Assembly: GCA_035624455.1 (NCBI GenBank)
Contig: DASPRM010000092.1
Span: forward strand, 1 to 63,419
Direction: 5' to 3'
DNA: 63,419 nucleotides
From: Terriglobales bacterium
Lineage (GTDB): Bacteria > Acidobacteriota > Terriglobia > Terriglobales > Acidobacteriaceae
A model generated the notes under the pieces. That model saw nothing but the letters and a program-made list of their open reading frames with translations. It had not been told where the DNA came from and ran no database searches. Positions 36,149 to 45,041 of this stretch are shown piece after piece; the stretch's first letter is position 1, and every line of letters starts with the position of its first letter. A program made the translations under genes and the position numbers.

Positions 36149-37042
36149 ATGAAGCTTCGCTTCTACATAGCCCTGATCGGTCCGATGGTGCTGTGGGCAT
36201 CGGGCTTCGCTGGAATCCGCGCTGGTCTGCTGGGATATTCGCCGACCCACTTAGCGGTGCTGCGCTTTCTGGTCGCCTCGGTGACCATGGCTGTTTATGC
36301 CCTCTTGGCGCGCACGCCGCTGCCAAAATGCAGTGATATCCCTTTTCTTCTGCTCACCGGGATTATCAGCATCACCTGGTATCACCTCGCGCTCAACAAG
36401 GGGGAACAGACGGTCAGTGCAGGTGCATCAAGCATGCTGGTGGCTTCTGCCCCTATCTGGGCGGTGTTGATCGCACACATCTTCACCAGAGACCGGCTGC
36501 ATGCGCGCGGTTGGATCGGGATCATGCTTGCGTTTGGCGGGGTGGGGCTGATTGCCCTGGGTGAAGGCGGAGGTCTGCGCTTCAGCCCGGGAGCATGGCT
36601 TGTCCTGTCAGCGGCGCTGGCGACCGGGATCTCGGTGATCCTGCAAAAGAATTATCTGATTCGCTACTCGGCGGCCGAATTTTCCTGCCATCTGGTCTGG
36701 GCAGGGACCATTTTTTTGTTGCCGTTTGCCGGCGGCCTGGTGCAGCAAGTTATGCATGCTCCCTTGAGCGCCACGGTGGCCGCCATCTACATCGGTGTCT
36801 TTCCCGCCGGCATCGCATACCTCGGTTGGGGATATGCCTTGTCACGTATTTCCGCTTCCAATGCCGCCAGCTTCCTCTACACCATTCCAGTGTTCTCGAT
36901 CTTCATTGCCTGGATCTGGCTGCGCGAGGTGCCGCATCTGCTTTCGCTTATGGGTGGGGCGCTCGCCCTCGCTGGAGTGCTGCTGGTAAACACTGGCGCG
37001 AAACCGAGGTTCGAACCGGCCGTCGTGGCGGAAGGGGACTAA
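36149..37042 (+). CDS. EamA/DMT-family transporter
   Basis: 297 residues from the ATG at 36149; a GTG at 36131 is possible. Ten hydrophobic segments in two EamA repeats: the first with WASGFAGIRAGLL and SMLVASAPIWAVLIAH, the second with ISASNAASFLYTIPVFSIFIAWIWLRE and VLLVNTG at the end. These export metabolites or amino acids; the substrate is unknown. Single gene, divergent from thiG. Confidence 0.88.
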   Translation: MKLRFYIALIGPMVLWASGFAGIRAGLLGYSPTHLAVLRFLVASVTMAVYALLARTPLPKCSDIPFLLLTGIISITWYHLALNKGEQTVSAGASSMLVASAPIWAVLIAHIFTRDRLHARGWIGIMLAFGGVGLIALGEGGGLRFSPGAWLVLSAALATGISVILQKNYLIRYSAAEFSCHLVWAGTIFLLPFAGGLVQQVMHAPLSATVAAIYIGVFPAGIAYLGWGYALSRISASNAASFLYTIPVFSIFIAWIWLREVPHLLSLMGGALALAGVLLVNTGAKPRFEPAVVAEGD

Positions 37043-37137
37043 TAGCGCGCCTGGCAGGTTGCGGAAAAACTCGCTTCTCGCGAATGGTTTTAAAAGGGAA
37101 GGCGTTCGGGCCGTCCGTAGGGATTGCAAAATCAACC

Positions 37138-37149
37138 GGGCTTCAGCCC
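37138..37149. repeat. GGGCTTCAGCCC dispersed motif
   Basis: A 12-base copy of the same palindrome-like repeat as at 5653, 8152 and 21700, lying after the EamA gene. Confidence 0.5.
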
Positions 37150-37195
37150 CCTGACGGAAATTCATTCCTCGCAAAGGGGCTTCTTCCGCAGCCTC

Positions 37196-37564
37196 CTAGG
37201 GAATGGAATAGTTGCGGCCAGCGGTGGCTGCGACCGCTCCAAAGTGGGCGACAGAAATCGCTCGTTCCAGCTTGTGATGATGGGTCTTGTGCAGGATGTA
37301 CGCTGCCTGCATGTTTAATCCCGCCAGAGCAAAGCTGTAGCCAATGAAGGCTGGTTTGTTGGAAACCAGCGATGGCGGTAGCTGCGTCTCGTAGTATCTG
37401 GCTTTAAGGCAACGCGAGGTGGAATGCACGTCGAGCAGCCTGGACCCGGCTACGGCAGCGAACAAAGAAATATTTTTGGCGTCGAAGAATGAATGTTCGC
37501 CCGGCAGGTCTTGGGGGGAGCAGGTTGACGCCAGGAAGAACAGCATCACGATGTACTTCTTCAT
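37196..37564 (-). CDS. Small exported protein of unknown function
   Basis: 122 residues. The N-terminus MKKYIVMLFFLASTCSPQ is a signal peptide; the Cys in LASTCS could be a weak lipobox. Two or three further hydrophobic segments (AFIGYSFALAGLNMQAAYIL and ISVAHFGAVAATAGRNY). It contains a run HKTHHHKLERA with potential metal-binding His. Similar small exported proteins are frequent in acidobacterial genomes, but no function is known. Confidence 0.6.
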   Translation of the reverse strand: MKKYIVMLFFLASTCSPQDLPGEHSFFDAKNISLFAAVAGSRLLDVHSTSRCLKARYYETQLPPSLVSNKPAFIGYSFALAGLNMQAAYILHKTHHHKLERAISVAHFGAVAATAGRNYSIP

Positions 37565-37747
37565 GGGCCGATGATCGGTGCATGGGTGAGCACCAAGGTG
37601 TGATTGCAGTCACTCAGGAAGATAAACAGCGCTTCCGTTCGGTGCAAAAAGCGGCTCTCAGCAATCGCGATGCCGGTCAGATGACATTTGCAAGACGAAC
37701 AGGCGACTTCTACTCAGGCGGGAATTCGAAATTGGGAGAAGTGCAGA

Positions 37748-39547
37748 TCACCTGCCGCCCGAGACGGGTGCGGCTTCGGGGTCGGGCGCGGCCTCCTTGT
37801 AGAGATTCTCGATCTGGTCGTGGTAGCGCTCCTCCAGAACCCGCCGCCGCAGCTTCATGGTGGGGGTCAGAATACCGTTGGCGATGGTGAAGTCGTCAGA
37901 GATTAAGAGGAACTTCTTGATCTTCTCGAATTGTGCCAGCTTGGCATTGACCTCTCTCAGCATGTTCTCGTAGAGGCCCCTTGTCTGCTGCAGCTCCACC
38001 AGCTGCTGCCGAGACTGGTACTGAAGGTTGCTGTTGCGGGCCCATTCTTCCAGGACATCAAACGCAGGGGCGATGATCACCGCCGGGAACTTGCGCCGGT
38101 CACCCACGATGGAGGCTTCGGCTACAAAGGGATAGCTCTTAAGAAGGCCTTCGATCGGCTGGGGGGCGATGAACTTGCCTCCGGAGGTCTTGATCAGGTC
38201 TTTCTTGCGGTCGGTGACACACAGAAATCCGTCGGAATCGATGTGACCGACATCGCCAGTCTTGAACCAGCCATCGACGAAGGCGTTCTGAGTTTCCTCA
38301 GGACGATTCCAGTAACTGCGAAAAATGGAGGGACCCTTAACCAGGATCTCGCCGTCCTCGGCAATGCGAACTTCGACGTTGGACATCGGTCTTCCAACCG
38401 TCCCCAGCTTGTAGACGGAAGGGGTATTGACGGCGATCACAGGCGAGGTTTCCGTAAGCCCGTAGCCTTCATTGATGCGGACGCCAATATCCGCATACCA
38501 CTCCGCCAGTTCGCGTCCCAGAGGCGCGCCCCCGGAGATGAATGAGCGCACCCGTCCTCCCAGGCCTGCCAGCACTTTGCTGTAAAGCAGACGGTTAGCA
38601 ATCTTCCAGGTCAGGCTTGAGGGCGTTTTGCCAGTAACGATTTCGTTGCGATGCTGGCGGCCAACGGCCATCGCCCAGTGGTAAACAAGCCGCTTAATGC
38701 CGGAGTGAGCCTTGGTTTCCACCTGCGTCCGGACCTTTTCGTATACGCGGGGCACGCACACCATAGTGGTGGGCCGAACCTCGTTGACCACCTCCACCAA
38801 TTTCTCGATACGCGGGCAATAAGCAATGGTCGTACCCATGTAGAAGTGCACGTAGTCCACATGGCGGGCAGTCACGTGCGACAGGGGCAGGAAGGAAACA
38901 TGCACTTCGCCGGGACCAAACCAGCTTCGCCACTGGTGAACTTCCGCTTCCACGTTGGAAGCAAGATTGCCGTGTGTGAGCATGACTCCCTTGGAGATAC
39001 CGGTGGTCCCGGAGGTGTACATGATAGTGGCAAGGTCATCAGGTCCTATGGCCTGCGCGGTTGCATCGAAGGCGCTATCCGCGGAAGTGGGGCCGCCGTG
39101 CATGAGGCGGTGCATGGGTATGGCATCGGTCACGCCAACGTAATCCATCACTACGATGTGCTCGAGATGAGTCTGATCTTTGATGGATTTGATCTTCTGA
39201 AGCTGTTCGGTAGTAGAAACAAAGATGACGCGCGTGCCGGAATCGTTGAGCAGGAAGGCGATTTGTTCGCCGGTGAGCGTCGGATAGAGTGGAACGACCA
39301 CGGCGCCAATAGCCATGGTGGCAAAATCTGCCACCGCCCATTCCGGCCGGTTTTCACTGAGTATGGCGACTCGATCACCCTTGGCGATACCCCATTGCAT
39401 AAGCGCCCGCGCGGTACCCACCACGTCGCGGTAGAGCTCGCGGGAGGAGATGGGAATCCATTTGACAGTCTGCTTGAAAAGCATGACCTGATCGCTGTTT
39501 CGAGTGACCGGGGCGCGGAAAACGTCGTTGACTGTGCGCAAGCTCAT
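37748..39547 (-). CDS. Long-chain acyl-CoA synthetase (AMP-forming)
   Basis: 599 residues from the ATG at 39547 (MSLRTVND); the frame extends another 115 codons upstream without family features. AMP-binding P-loop YTSGTTGISKG is followed by MLTHGNL. Other motifs: GYGLTET, GWFKTGDVG, and FACS-like DRKKDLIKTSGGKFIAPQ. The enzyme activates fatty acids to acyl-CoA. Sequence order fits the FadD15-like family found in actinobacteria and acidobacteria. Divergent from the peroxiredoxin gene, 172 bases away. Confidence 0.9.
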   Translation of the reverse strand: MSLRTVNDVFRAPVTRNSDQVMLFKQTVKWIPISSRELYRDVVGTARALMQWGIAKGDRVAILSENRPEWAVADFATMAIGAVVVPLYPTLTGEQIAFLLNDSGTRVIFVSTTEQLQKIKSIKDQTHLEHIVVMDYVGVTDAIPMHRLMHGGPTSADSAFDATAQAIGPDDLATIMYTSGTTGISKGVMLTHGNLASNVEAEVHQWRSWFGPGEVHVSFLPLSHVTARHVDYVHFYMGTTIAYCPRIEKLVEVVNEVRPTTMVCVPRVYEKVRTQVETKAHSGIKRLVYHWAMAVGRQHRNEIVTGKTPSSLTWKIANRLLYSKVLAGLGGRVRSFISGGAPLGRELAEWYADIGVRINEGYGLTETSPVIAVNTPSVYKLGTVGRPMSNVEVRIAEDGEILVKGPSIFRSYWNRPEETQNAFVDGWFKTGDVGHIDSDGFLCVTDRKKDLIKTSGGKFIAPQPIEGLLKSYPFVAEASIVGDRRKFPAVIIAPAFDVLEEWARNSNLQYQSRQQLVELQQTRGLYENMLREVNAKLAQFEKIKKFLLISDDFTIANGILTPTMKLRRRVLEERYHDQIENLYKEAAPDPEAAPVSGGR

Positions 39548-39719
39548 GGCAAAGCGTGGAATCCCGGCCGACGAGATTCCGCCTGGGTGTCCTCCTGACC
39601 TCCGCATGTATTTTATTCTTCCAGACGATTCAGATTCCATTACTAGGAACCAACGACGATAGCATTCCCGAATTAGAATGTACGCTGCGCTGAGCAGTGG
39701 ATTAGCGGAAGGAGAGAGG

Positions 39720-40316
39720 ATGCCCATGAGAATTCGCCAGGGAGTCAAGTTGGCATGCCTGGGGCTGGTGCTGGCATGCATGCTGCTGTCTGTAGGGAAA
39801 GCCAATGGCCAAGCCAAACCAGAGCCGGCAGCCCCAAAGATCAAGGTGGGAGACACGGCGCCGGATTTCACCCTGCTGACGTTTGATGGCAAAGATCTGA
39901 CCCCGGTTTCGCTGCACGATTTCCGCGGGAAGAAGAATGTCGCCCTGGCATTTTATGTGTTCGCGTTCACCGGCGGTTGAACCCAGGAGATGAAGGCCTT
40001 CCAGCAGAATCTGCAAAAGCTGGAGGCGGCCGACACCCAGGTCCTGGGTGTGAGCATCGACAGTCCTTTCGCCAATCAGGCTTGGGCACAACAGAATGGC
40101 TTAACGTTTCCCCTGCTGGGAGATGTCTCCGGCGCGGTTACGCGTGAATATGGCCTGCTGAAGCCCCTGGAGGTTAAGGGAGTAAGGCTGGAGTCCGCCA
40201 GGCGAGCCACGTTTCTCATCGACAAACAAGGCAAGGTCGTGGAGATGCAGGTGGACAAGGAGGCTGTAGATCCCAGCAAGATTGTGACCGAGTGCGAGCG
40301 CAGGAAGAAGACGTAG
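39720..40316 (+). CDS. Exported selenocysteine-containing peroxiredoxin (UGA-recoded)
   Basis: 198 residues from the ATG at 39720 (GGAAGGAG upstream; 39726 is possible). A signal peptide covers about 1-31 (LACLGLVLACMLLSVGKANG). The thioredoxin-fold AhpC/TSA domain begins KVGDTAPDFTLLTFDGK. Codon 87, UGA at 39978-39980, falls in FAFTGG-U-TQEM, exactly where peroxidatic Cys stands in FTGGCTKEM-type peroxiredoxins. The frame then continues with normal peroxiredoxin sequence (VLGVSIDSPFANQAWAQQ, LTFPLLGDVSG, ATFLIDKQGKVVEMQVD). A single Cys near the C-terminus (TEC) may resolve the Sec. A SECIS-like hairpin follows at 39996. A sense-to-stop mutation or sequencing error is the alternative, but the stop hits only the catalytic position. 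It reduces peroxides in the periplasm. Confidence 0.85.
39996..40027 (+). promoter_or_regulatory. SECIS-like hairpin
   Basis: GCC-T-TCCAGC (39996-40005) pairs with GCTGGAGGC (40019-40027): nine pairs with one bulged U. The 13-base loop AGAAUCUGCAAAA has a G as its second base and begins 25 bases after the UGA. Spacing of about 16-37 bases, a bulged U and an early loop G match the known bacterial SECIS pattern. It lies inside the coding frame, as bacterial SECIS elements do. Confidence 0.65.
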
Positions 40317-40336
40317 GAAGCTCAAGGAAAACGCGA

Positions 40337-40387
40337 GATCTTTCGACTCGGACGAGGATTTGTAAACCTCGTCCTCGCTCAAGATGA
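40337..40387. repeat. Inverted copy of the dispersed element with an 8-bp hairpin
   Basis: GAGATCTTTCGACTCG and CTCAAGATGACA are the inverted ends of the TCATCCTGAGC family. Between them GGACGAGG (40350-40357) pairs with CCTCGTCC (40367-40374). It separates the peroxiredoxin gene from the convergent response regulator and may serve as their shared terminator. Confidence 0.5.
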
Positions 40388-40439
40388 CATCCAGAGGGCG
40401 AGGCTACCTTTTGGGTGGCTCCGCACACGTGCTGAAACT

Positions 40440-41144
40440 TCACTCGCCAGGTTCGAAACGGTATCCGACCCAGGGTTCGGTAAGGATGTAGCGGGGAGAG
40501 CTGGCCTCAGGCTCAATCTTTTTCCGCAGTTGGCCGACAAAAACGCGGAGATACTCGGGTTGCTCGACGCTGTTGGCTCCCCAAATAGCACTTAACAATG
40601 CGCGATGTGTAATGACCTTCCCCGGGTGCTGGGCCAGGTAGACGAGCAAATCAAATTCCTTGGGTGTAAGGCGCACCGGTTGTCCGCCGACGATGACCTC
40701 ATGGGCGGCCAGGTCGATGTGAAAGTCGCCCACCTCGATGACTTGCGGTGCGGCCGTCTCTGGAGCGGGCGTGCGCCGAAGATGGGCTCGTACCCGCGCC
40801 ACCAGCTCTTTCATACTGAAAGGCTTGGTAACGTAATCGTCTGCGCCGGCATCCAGCGCTTCCACCTTGTTGCGCTCCTGTCCTCGCACCGAGAGAACGA
40901 TGATGGGCAGCTGTGACTTCTCGCGAATCTTCCGGCACAAAGCGATACCGTCCAGATTCGGCATGGCGAGGTCAGTGATTACCAGATGGGGCGTCCAGTC
41001 GCGGAGCACCTCGAGTGCCTGTTCGCCGTCGTTGGCGGTGCGGATGTCGTAGCCTTGGGCGCCCAGAGTCGTACGCAGCACGCGCGTGATCTGGGGCTCG
41101 TCGTCGACTACCAGGATGCGCCGATGATCAGGGCTGGGATTCAA
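40440..41144 (-). CDS. OmpR-family response regulator, KdpE-like
   Basis: 234 residues. Receiver domain with acidic pocket VVDDE and phospho-acceptor Asp in LVITDLAMPN, plus the KPF switch. A winged-helix DNA-binding domain follows (LTPKEFDLLVYLAQHPGKVI, ending YILTEPWVGYRFEP, the typical KdpE C-terminus). No kinase or kdp transporter genes are adjacent. It lies at the downstream end of the central-carbon gene run, so it may be cotranscribed with gntK, or stand alone. Confidence 0.9.
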   Translation of the reverse strand: MNPSPDHRRILVVDDEPQITRVLRTTLGAQGYDIRTANDGEQALEVLRDWTPHLVITDLAMPNLDGIALCRKIREKSQLPIIVLSVRGQERNKVEALDAGADDYVTKPFSMKELVARVRAHLRRTPAPETAAPQVIEVGDFHIDLAAHEVIVGGQPVRLTPKEFDLLVYLAQHPGKVITHRALLSAIWGANSVEQPEYLRVFVGQLRKKIEPEASSPRYILTEPWVGYRFEPGE

Positions 41145-41205
41145 ACGGCAAAATTCTACCCGAGGACATCAATCTCGGATATGAGAGCTTGGCAGGCATG
41201 CGCAG

Positions 41206-41697
41206 TTACAGGCCAAGGCGGGAACGAATCTTGGCAACAATGTCGGGGACCGTATCGTTCACATCGATCGCGATGGCGTGCTCAGGCTCCAGGGGCTCTT
41301 CCAGAGCCTCGAACTGGCTCTCGAGCATTCCCGGCTTCATGTAGTGTCCATGCCGCTCACGCATGCGCTCCTCGATCAGGCTGAACGATCCGCGGAGATA
41401 GACCAGCCGGACCTCCGGGTTGATCATCAGCACCTCCCGATAAGACCGCTTAAGAGCCGAGCAGGCGAGAACGGTATTTTCTTTGGCCCCAAGCCAGGCA
41501 GCGATTGCCCGTCGAAGGGACTCGAGCCAGGGAGCGCGATCCTCGTCCGTGAGTGGAATTCCAGCTGACATCTTGGCGATATTGGCGGCAGGATGGTAGT
41601 CATCGGCGTCGGCGAATTTCCAGCCGAGTTGTTGTGCCAGCGTTTCGCCGACTGTAGTCTTGCCGGATCCCGACACACCCATCAGGAGGATGATCAT
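41206..41697 (-). CDS. gntK: Gluconokinase
   Basis: 163 residues, the normal size of the thermoresistant GntK. P-loop MGVSGSGKTT at the N-terminus, ADADDYHP lid motif, and LACSALKRSYREVL. It phosphorylates gluconate to 6-phosphogluconate and lies directly after 6-phosphogluconolactonase (11 bases), so both feed the same intermediate. The 6-phosphogluconate dehydrogenase that would use it is not in the window. Confidence 0.9.
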   Translation of the reverse strand: MIILLMGVSGSGKTTVGETLAQQLGWKFADADDYHPAANIAKMSAGIPLTDEDRAPWLESLRRAIAAWLGAKENTVLACSALKRSYREVLMINPEVRLVYLRGSFSLIEERMRERHGHYMKPGMLESQFEALEEPLEPEHAIAIDVNDTVPDIVAKIRSRLGL

Positions 41698-41708
41698 CCG
41701 ATGGGTGG

Positions 41709-42464
41709 CTACGCCACCGCCGCCGGCAGCAGGTTCGCGGCTGGCTTATCTACTAACCAAATCAGCATGCCTTGATCGAGCTTGATGAGCTGCGCAGGGA
41801 GCTCTTCGGGCTGGTTCGGTCCAGTGAGCACTTCCTTCAGCACCGCAGCTTTGCCGGAACCGGATACCAGAAAAATGCCACAACGAGCGTGGTTGATAAG
41901 CGGAACGGTCATGGTGATTCGATAGAGGTTAACTTCCTGAACAAAATCCGCAGCTACCAGGCGGTTCATCTCATGAAGCAACGGAGAATGCGGAAACAGC
42001 GAGGCGGTGTGACCATTTTCTCCCAAGCCAAGCAGGATAAGGTCAAAACGCGGTGTTTCACCTTCCTTCGCGCCACATACCTGGCGGATGGTCTTTTCGT
42101 AAGCCGCGGCGGCTTCCTCCGCTTTGCCCAGTTGTGTGGGAACTGCATGGACGTTCCCTGACGGTATCGGGATCTTGGATAGGAGGGCTTCGTTCGTCAT
42201 GCGGTAATTGCTTTGCGGATTGTCCTGCGGAACGAAGCGCTCATCTCCCCAACAAAGATGCGTTTTGGACCAATTGATGTTGTTGCGCCATTCCGGCGTG
42301 GCCAGCAACTGATACAAGGCCTTGGGAGTTGACCCGCCAGACAACGACACCAGGAATCTCCCGCGTGCAGCGATGGCCTCGGTCGATAAGGCGGCAAACC
42401 GCCGAGCGGCTTCCTGGTTCAATGCTGCGTTATTGTCGCAAATCACCACGTTGGGCTTACTCAT
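41709..42464 (-). CDS. pgl: 6-phosphogluconolactonase
   Basis: About 251 residues from the ATG at 42464, which has TTAGGAG 8 bases upstream; an ATG at 42482 overlaps the HAD stop and is the alternative. The DevB-type family motifs are LSGGSTPKALYQLL, HLCWGDERFVP, and LILLGLGENGHTASLFP. It hydrolyses 6-phosphogluconolactone from Zwf. Order zwf-HAD-pgl-gntK is compact with overlaps, clearly an operon. Confidence 0.92.
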   Translation of the reverse strand: MSKPNVVICDNNAALNQEAARRFAALSTEAIAARGRFLVSLSGGSTPKALYQLLATPEWRNNINWSKTHLCWGDERFVPQDNPQSNYRMTNEALLSKIPIPSGNVHAVPTQLGKAEEAAAAYEKTIRQVCGAKEGETPRFDLILLGLGENGHTASLFPHSPLLHEMNRLVAADFVQEVNLYRITMTVPLINHARCGIFLVSGSGKAAVLKEVLTGPNQPEELPAQLIKLDQGMLIWLVDKPAANLLPAAVA

Positions 42465-42481
42465 GAGTGTGCTCCTAAGCA

Positions 42482-43360
42482 TCAGGATCCGCTGGGCGCA
42501 ATGGAAGGCGTATTCTCTTCTGCGCTTCGCGGCGCAGCAGGCAGGATAAAGCGCTCCATGGCCAGGGCGAATCCATCCTCTTGATTGGAATTCGTGACAA
42601 ATTGGGCAGCTGACTTCACCTCGCGTGAAGCATTGCCCATGGCAATGCTCATTCCGCTCCGCCGGAACATAAGCACATCTGTGGGCATATCCCCCAGGGT
42701 GGCGATATTGGCGGTATCGATTCCCAGCAACTTGGAAAGCGACAGGATGGCATTGCCTTTGTTGGCATCATAATGGGTCACGTCAAGATAGAAGTCTGCC
42801 GAACGCGTGGCGGAGATGTGGGTGTCACTGCGCGTTCGCAGATCACGCTCGCAGAGCGTTATCAGATTGAAGTCGTCGCTTACGCCTACCAGTTTGTCAA
42901 CGCTGTTCAGCACGGCATTGGTAAAGGGCTGCGGTATGAGTCCCGTGTGCTCGCTATGTGACGCGACATGCTCTCCCTTGAGATCGCCAACGTACCAGTC
43001 GCGATCGGCATATGCCCACAACCCCAGCTTGTGCTCGAGGATGACGGCACACACCAGGCGGGCATCGTCCGGATTCAGCGGCCTTCGGCGGAGCACCTCG
43101 AGCCGGGGTGAGACGATCATTCCGCCATTGAAGCAGGCCACCGGATCCACAATCCCCAACTCATCAATCAGAATTTTCACGGCCAGAGGCGGGCGTGCGC
43201 TGACTATGGAGAACCGGATGCGAGCCTCTCGTACCTTGAATACAGCTTGAATGGAACGTGGGGAGAGCTGTTTCTGCTCGTCGAGCAGGGTGCCGTCCAC
43301 ATCCGTGACGACCAGCCGAATTTGTGGCTGCAACTCCGGAATTTGTTGGCTCTGGCTCAC
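42482..43360 (-). CDS. Cof-type HAD hydrolase
   Basis: 292 residues. HAD motif I DVDGTLLDE (nucleophile Asp), motif II SxRP, motif III Lys in DANKGNAILSLSK, and motif IV LGDMPTDVLMF, with the C2B cap typical of the Cof subfamily. These are sugar-phosphate or flavin phosphatases. Overlaps zwf by 4 bases and pgl by 1 base or less. In this context it may be a sugar-phosphate housekeeper, but the substrate is unknown. Confidence 0.87.
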   Translation of the reverse strand: MSQSQQIPELQPQIRLVVTDVDGTLLDEQKQLSPRSIQAVFKVREARIRFSIVSARPPLAVKILIDELGIVDPVACFNGGMIVSPRLEVLRRRPLNPDDARLVCAVILEHKLGLWAYADRDWYVGDLKGEHVASHSEHTGLIPQPFTNAVLNSVDKLVGVSDDFNLITLCERDLRTRSDTHISATRSADFYLDVTHYDANKGNAILSLSKLLGIDTANIATLGDMPTDVLMFRRSGMSIAMGNASREVKSAAQFVTNSNQEDGFALAMERFILPAAPRSAEENTPSIAPSGS

Positions 43361-44916
43361 AAATCGCGATCAGTGATGTGAATCGTTCGCCAGCGGTGAC
43401 GGTCGGAGGCCATCAGATTCTTGGCTTCGTCGGGTCCATCGCTGCCGGCGGAGTAATTGGGAAATTTTGGCGGGGGCAATTGCGCCCAGGCCTCTTCGAT
43501 AGGAGTGATGATCTTCCACTCTGCCTCGACCTCGTCGCGGCGGGTAAAGAGCGTGGCATCACCGCGCATGGCATCGAGCAGCAGGGTCTCGTAAGCGGCA
43601 GGCGTATTCGCGGCAAAGGCATTCTTGTAGGAGAAATCCAATCCCACGGAGGCGGCTCGCATCTGCGTTCCGGGGATCTTGGCCGCAAAGCTGGCGGTGA
43701 TACCTTCGTTGGGCTGGATTCGAAGACTGATGACATTGGGCTCGATCTGTTCGTCCGGAGTACGGGAAAATAAAGCCTGCGGTGTGCGCTTGAAATGAAC
43801 TTCGATCTCCGTCAAGGGGCGGGCGAGACGCTTTCCGGCCCGGACGTAAAAGGGAACACCGGCCCATCGCCAGTTATCGACACCGAAGCGGACTGCGGCA
43901 TAGGTCTCGGTGTTGGACGTTTTGCCGACCCCGGGCTCTTCACGATACGCCGGCACAGCCTTGCCGTCGATCTTCCCCGCGCCGTATTGCCCGCGGGCTG
44001 TGCTCTTGGCGACCTCTTCCACGCTCATGGGGCGAATGGAGCGCAGAATCTCCACTTTCTGCTCGCGGACGGAGTCTGCGTCGAAAGCCACGGGTGGTTC
44101 CATCGCCGTCAGAGTGAGCAGCTGAAGCATGTGGTTGGCAACCATGTCGCGCAACGCCCCAGTTTCTTCGTAGAAGGCGGCTCGGTTCTCGACACCGAGC
44201 GTTTCAGCGGCCGTGATCTCGACGTAGTCGACGTAGTTGCGATTCCAAACGGGCTCGAAGATGGAATTGCCGAAGCGAAACACGAGAATGTTCTGGACCG
44301 TTTCTTTGCCGAGATAGTGATCGATGCGATAGACATCGCGCTCGTCAAAAACACTCGAAACAATCTGGTTGAGTTGCTGGGCACTGGCCAGATCGTGGCC
44401 AAAAGGTTTTTCCAGGACGATGCGCGACCAGCCTTTTTGCTTTTTCGCCAGCTTCACCGAACCCAGGCCCTCGACAATTGGAGGAGCCAGCGAGGCAGCT
44501 ACAGAGATGTAGAAGAGAGTGTTCGGGCTTGAACCCGATTCTTCCATTTTCTTCAAATGTGCGGCCAACTGGGGATAAAAAGCACGATCGTTGGCATCAC
44601 CGCGAAAATAGGAAATTCGTTTTTCGAAGTCGCCCCACCGTGCATCGCTGTAATCGCGCGCTTCCTTGGAGGACGAGACAGCCTGCCGCATGCGCGCGCG
44701 AAATTCCTCCGTGCTTAACGGAGTGCGTCCGATGCCCAGAATCTCAAACTGGTTATGGGTGCAGCCGAGGCAGGCCAGGTCGAAGAGCGCGGGTAACAGC
44801 TTGCGATGCGCCAGATCACCGGTGGCCCCGAAAATCACCAGCACACAGGATTCGCCCGGGGGAAGGGAAACAGCAGCCGGTTTTTCCCGAGGAACAGCCT
44901 GCACCAGGGTGCTCAT
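43357..44916 (-). CDS. zwf: Glucose-6-phosphate dehydrogenase
   Basis: 519 residues from the ATG at 44916, preceded by GGAGGACAAAA. NADP-binding IFGATGDLAHRKL, catalytic RIDHYLGKETVQN with His, coenzyme-binding EKPFG, and a C-terminal beta+alpha domain are intact. It oxidises glucose 6-phosphate to 6-phosphogluconolactone, making NADPH. It overlaps the next gene. Upstream is tal-pgi after a 125-base gap. Confidence 0.95.
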   Translation of the reverse strand: MSTLVQAVPREKPAAVSLPPGESCVLVIFGATGDLAHRKLLPALFDLACLGCTHNQFEILGIGRTPLSTEEFRARMRQAVSSSKEARDYSDARWGDFEKRISYFRGDANDRAFYPQLAAHLKKMEESGSSPNTLFYISVAASLAPPIVEGLGSVKLAKKQKGWSRIVLEKPFGHDLASAQQLNQIVSSVFDERDVYRIDHYLGKETVQNILVFRFGNSIFEPVWNRNYVDYVEITAAETLGVENRAAFYEETGALRDMVANHMLQLLTLTAMEPPVAFDADSVREQKVEILRSIRPMSVEEVAKSTARGQYGAGKIDGKAVPAYREEPGVGKTSNTETYAAVRFGVDNWRWAGVPFYVRAGKRLARPLTEIEVHFKRTPQALFSRTPDEQIEPNVISLRIQPNEGITASFAAKIPGTQMRAASVGLDFSYKNAFAANTPAAYETLLLDAMRGDATLFTRRDEVEAEWKIITPIEEAWAQLPPPKFPNYSAGSDGPDEAKNLMASDRHRWRTIHITDRDL

Positions 44917-45041
44917 TTTTGTCCTCCCGTTTTCTTCTCTCCTAGTAAGGTGAGCCAATCAGTGTGGACGAATCCCGCCTGCGGGCGATCGGCGAGTCCG
45001 ACCATGCCAAAATCTGCAGTCACGGTTGACATAGATAGCTC

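Noticed and set aside
39548-39892. N-terminal extension of the acyl-CoA synthetase
   Set aside because: The extra 115 codons overlap the peroxiredoxin gene region and lack family features; the ATG at 39547 fits the family start.
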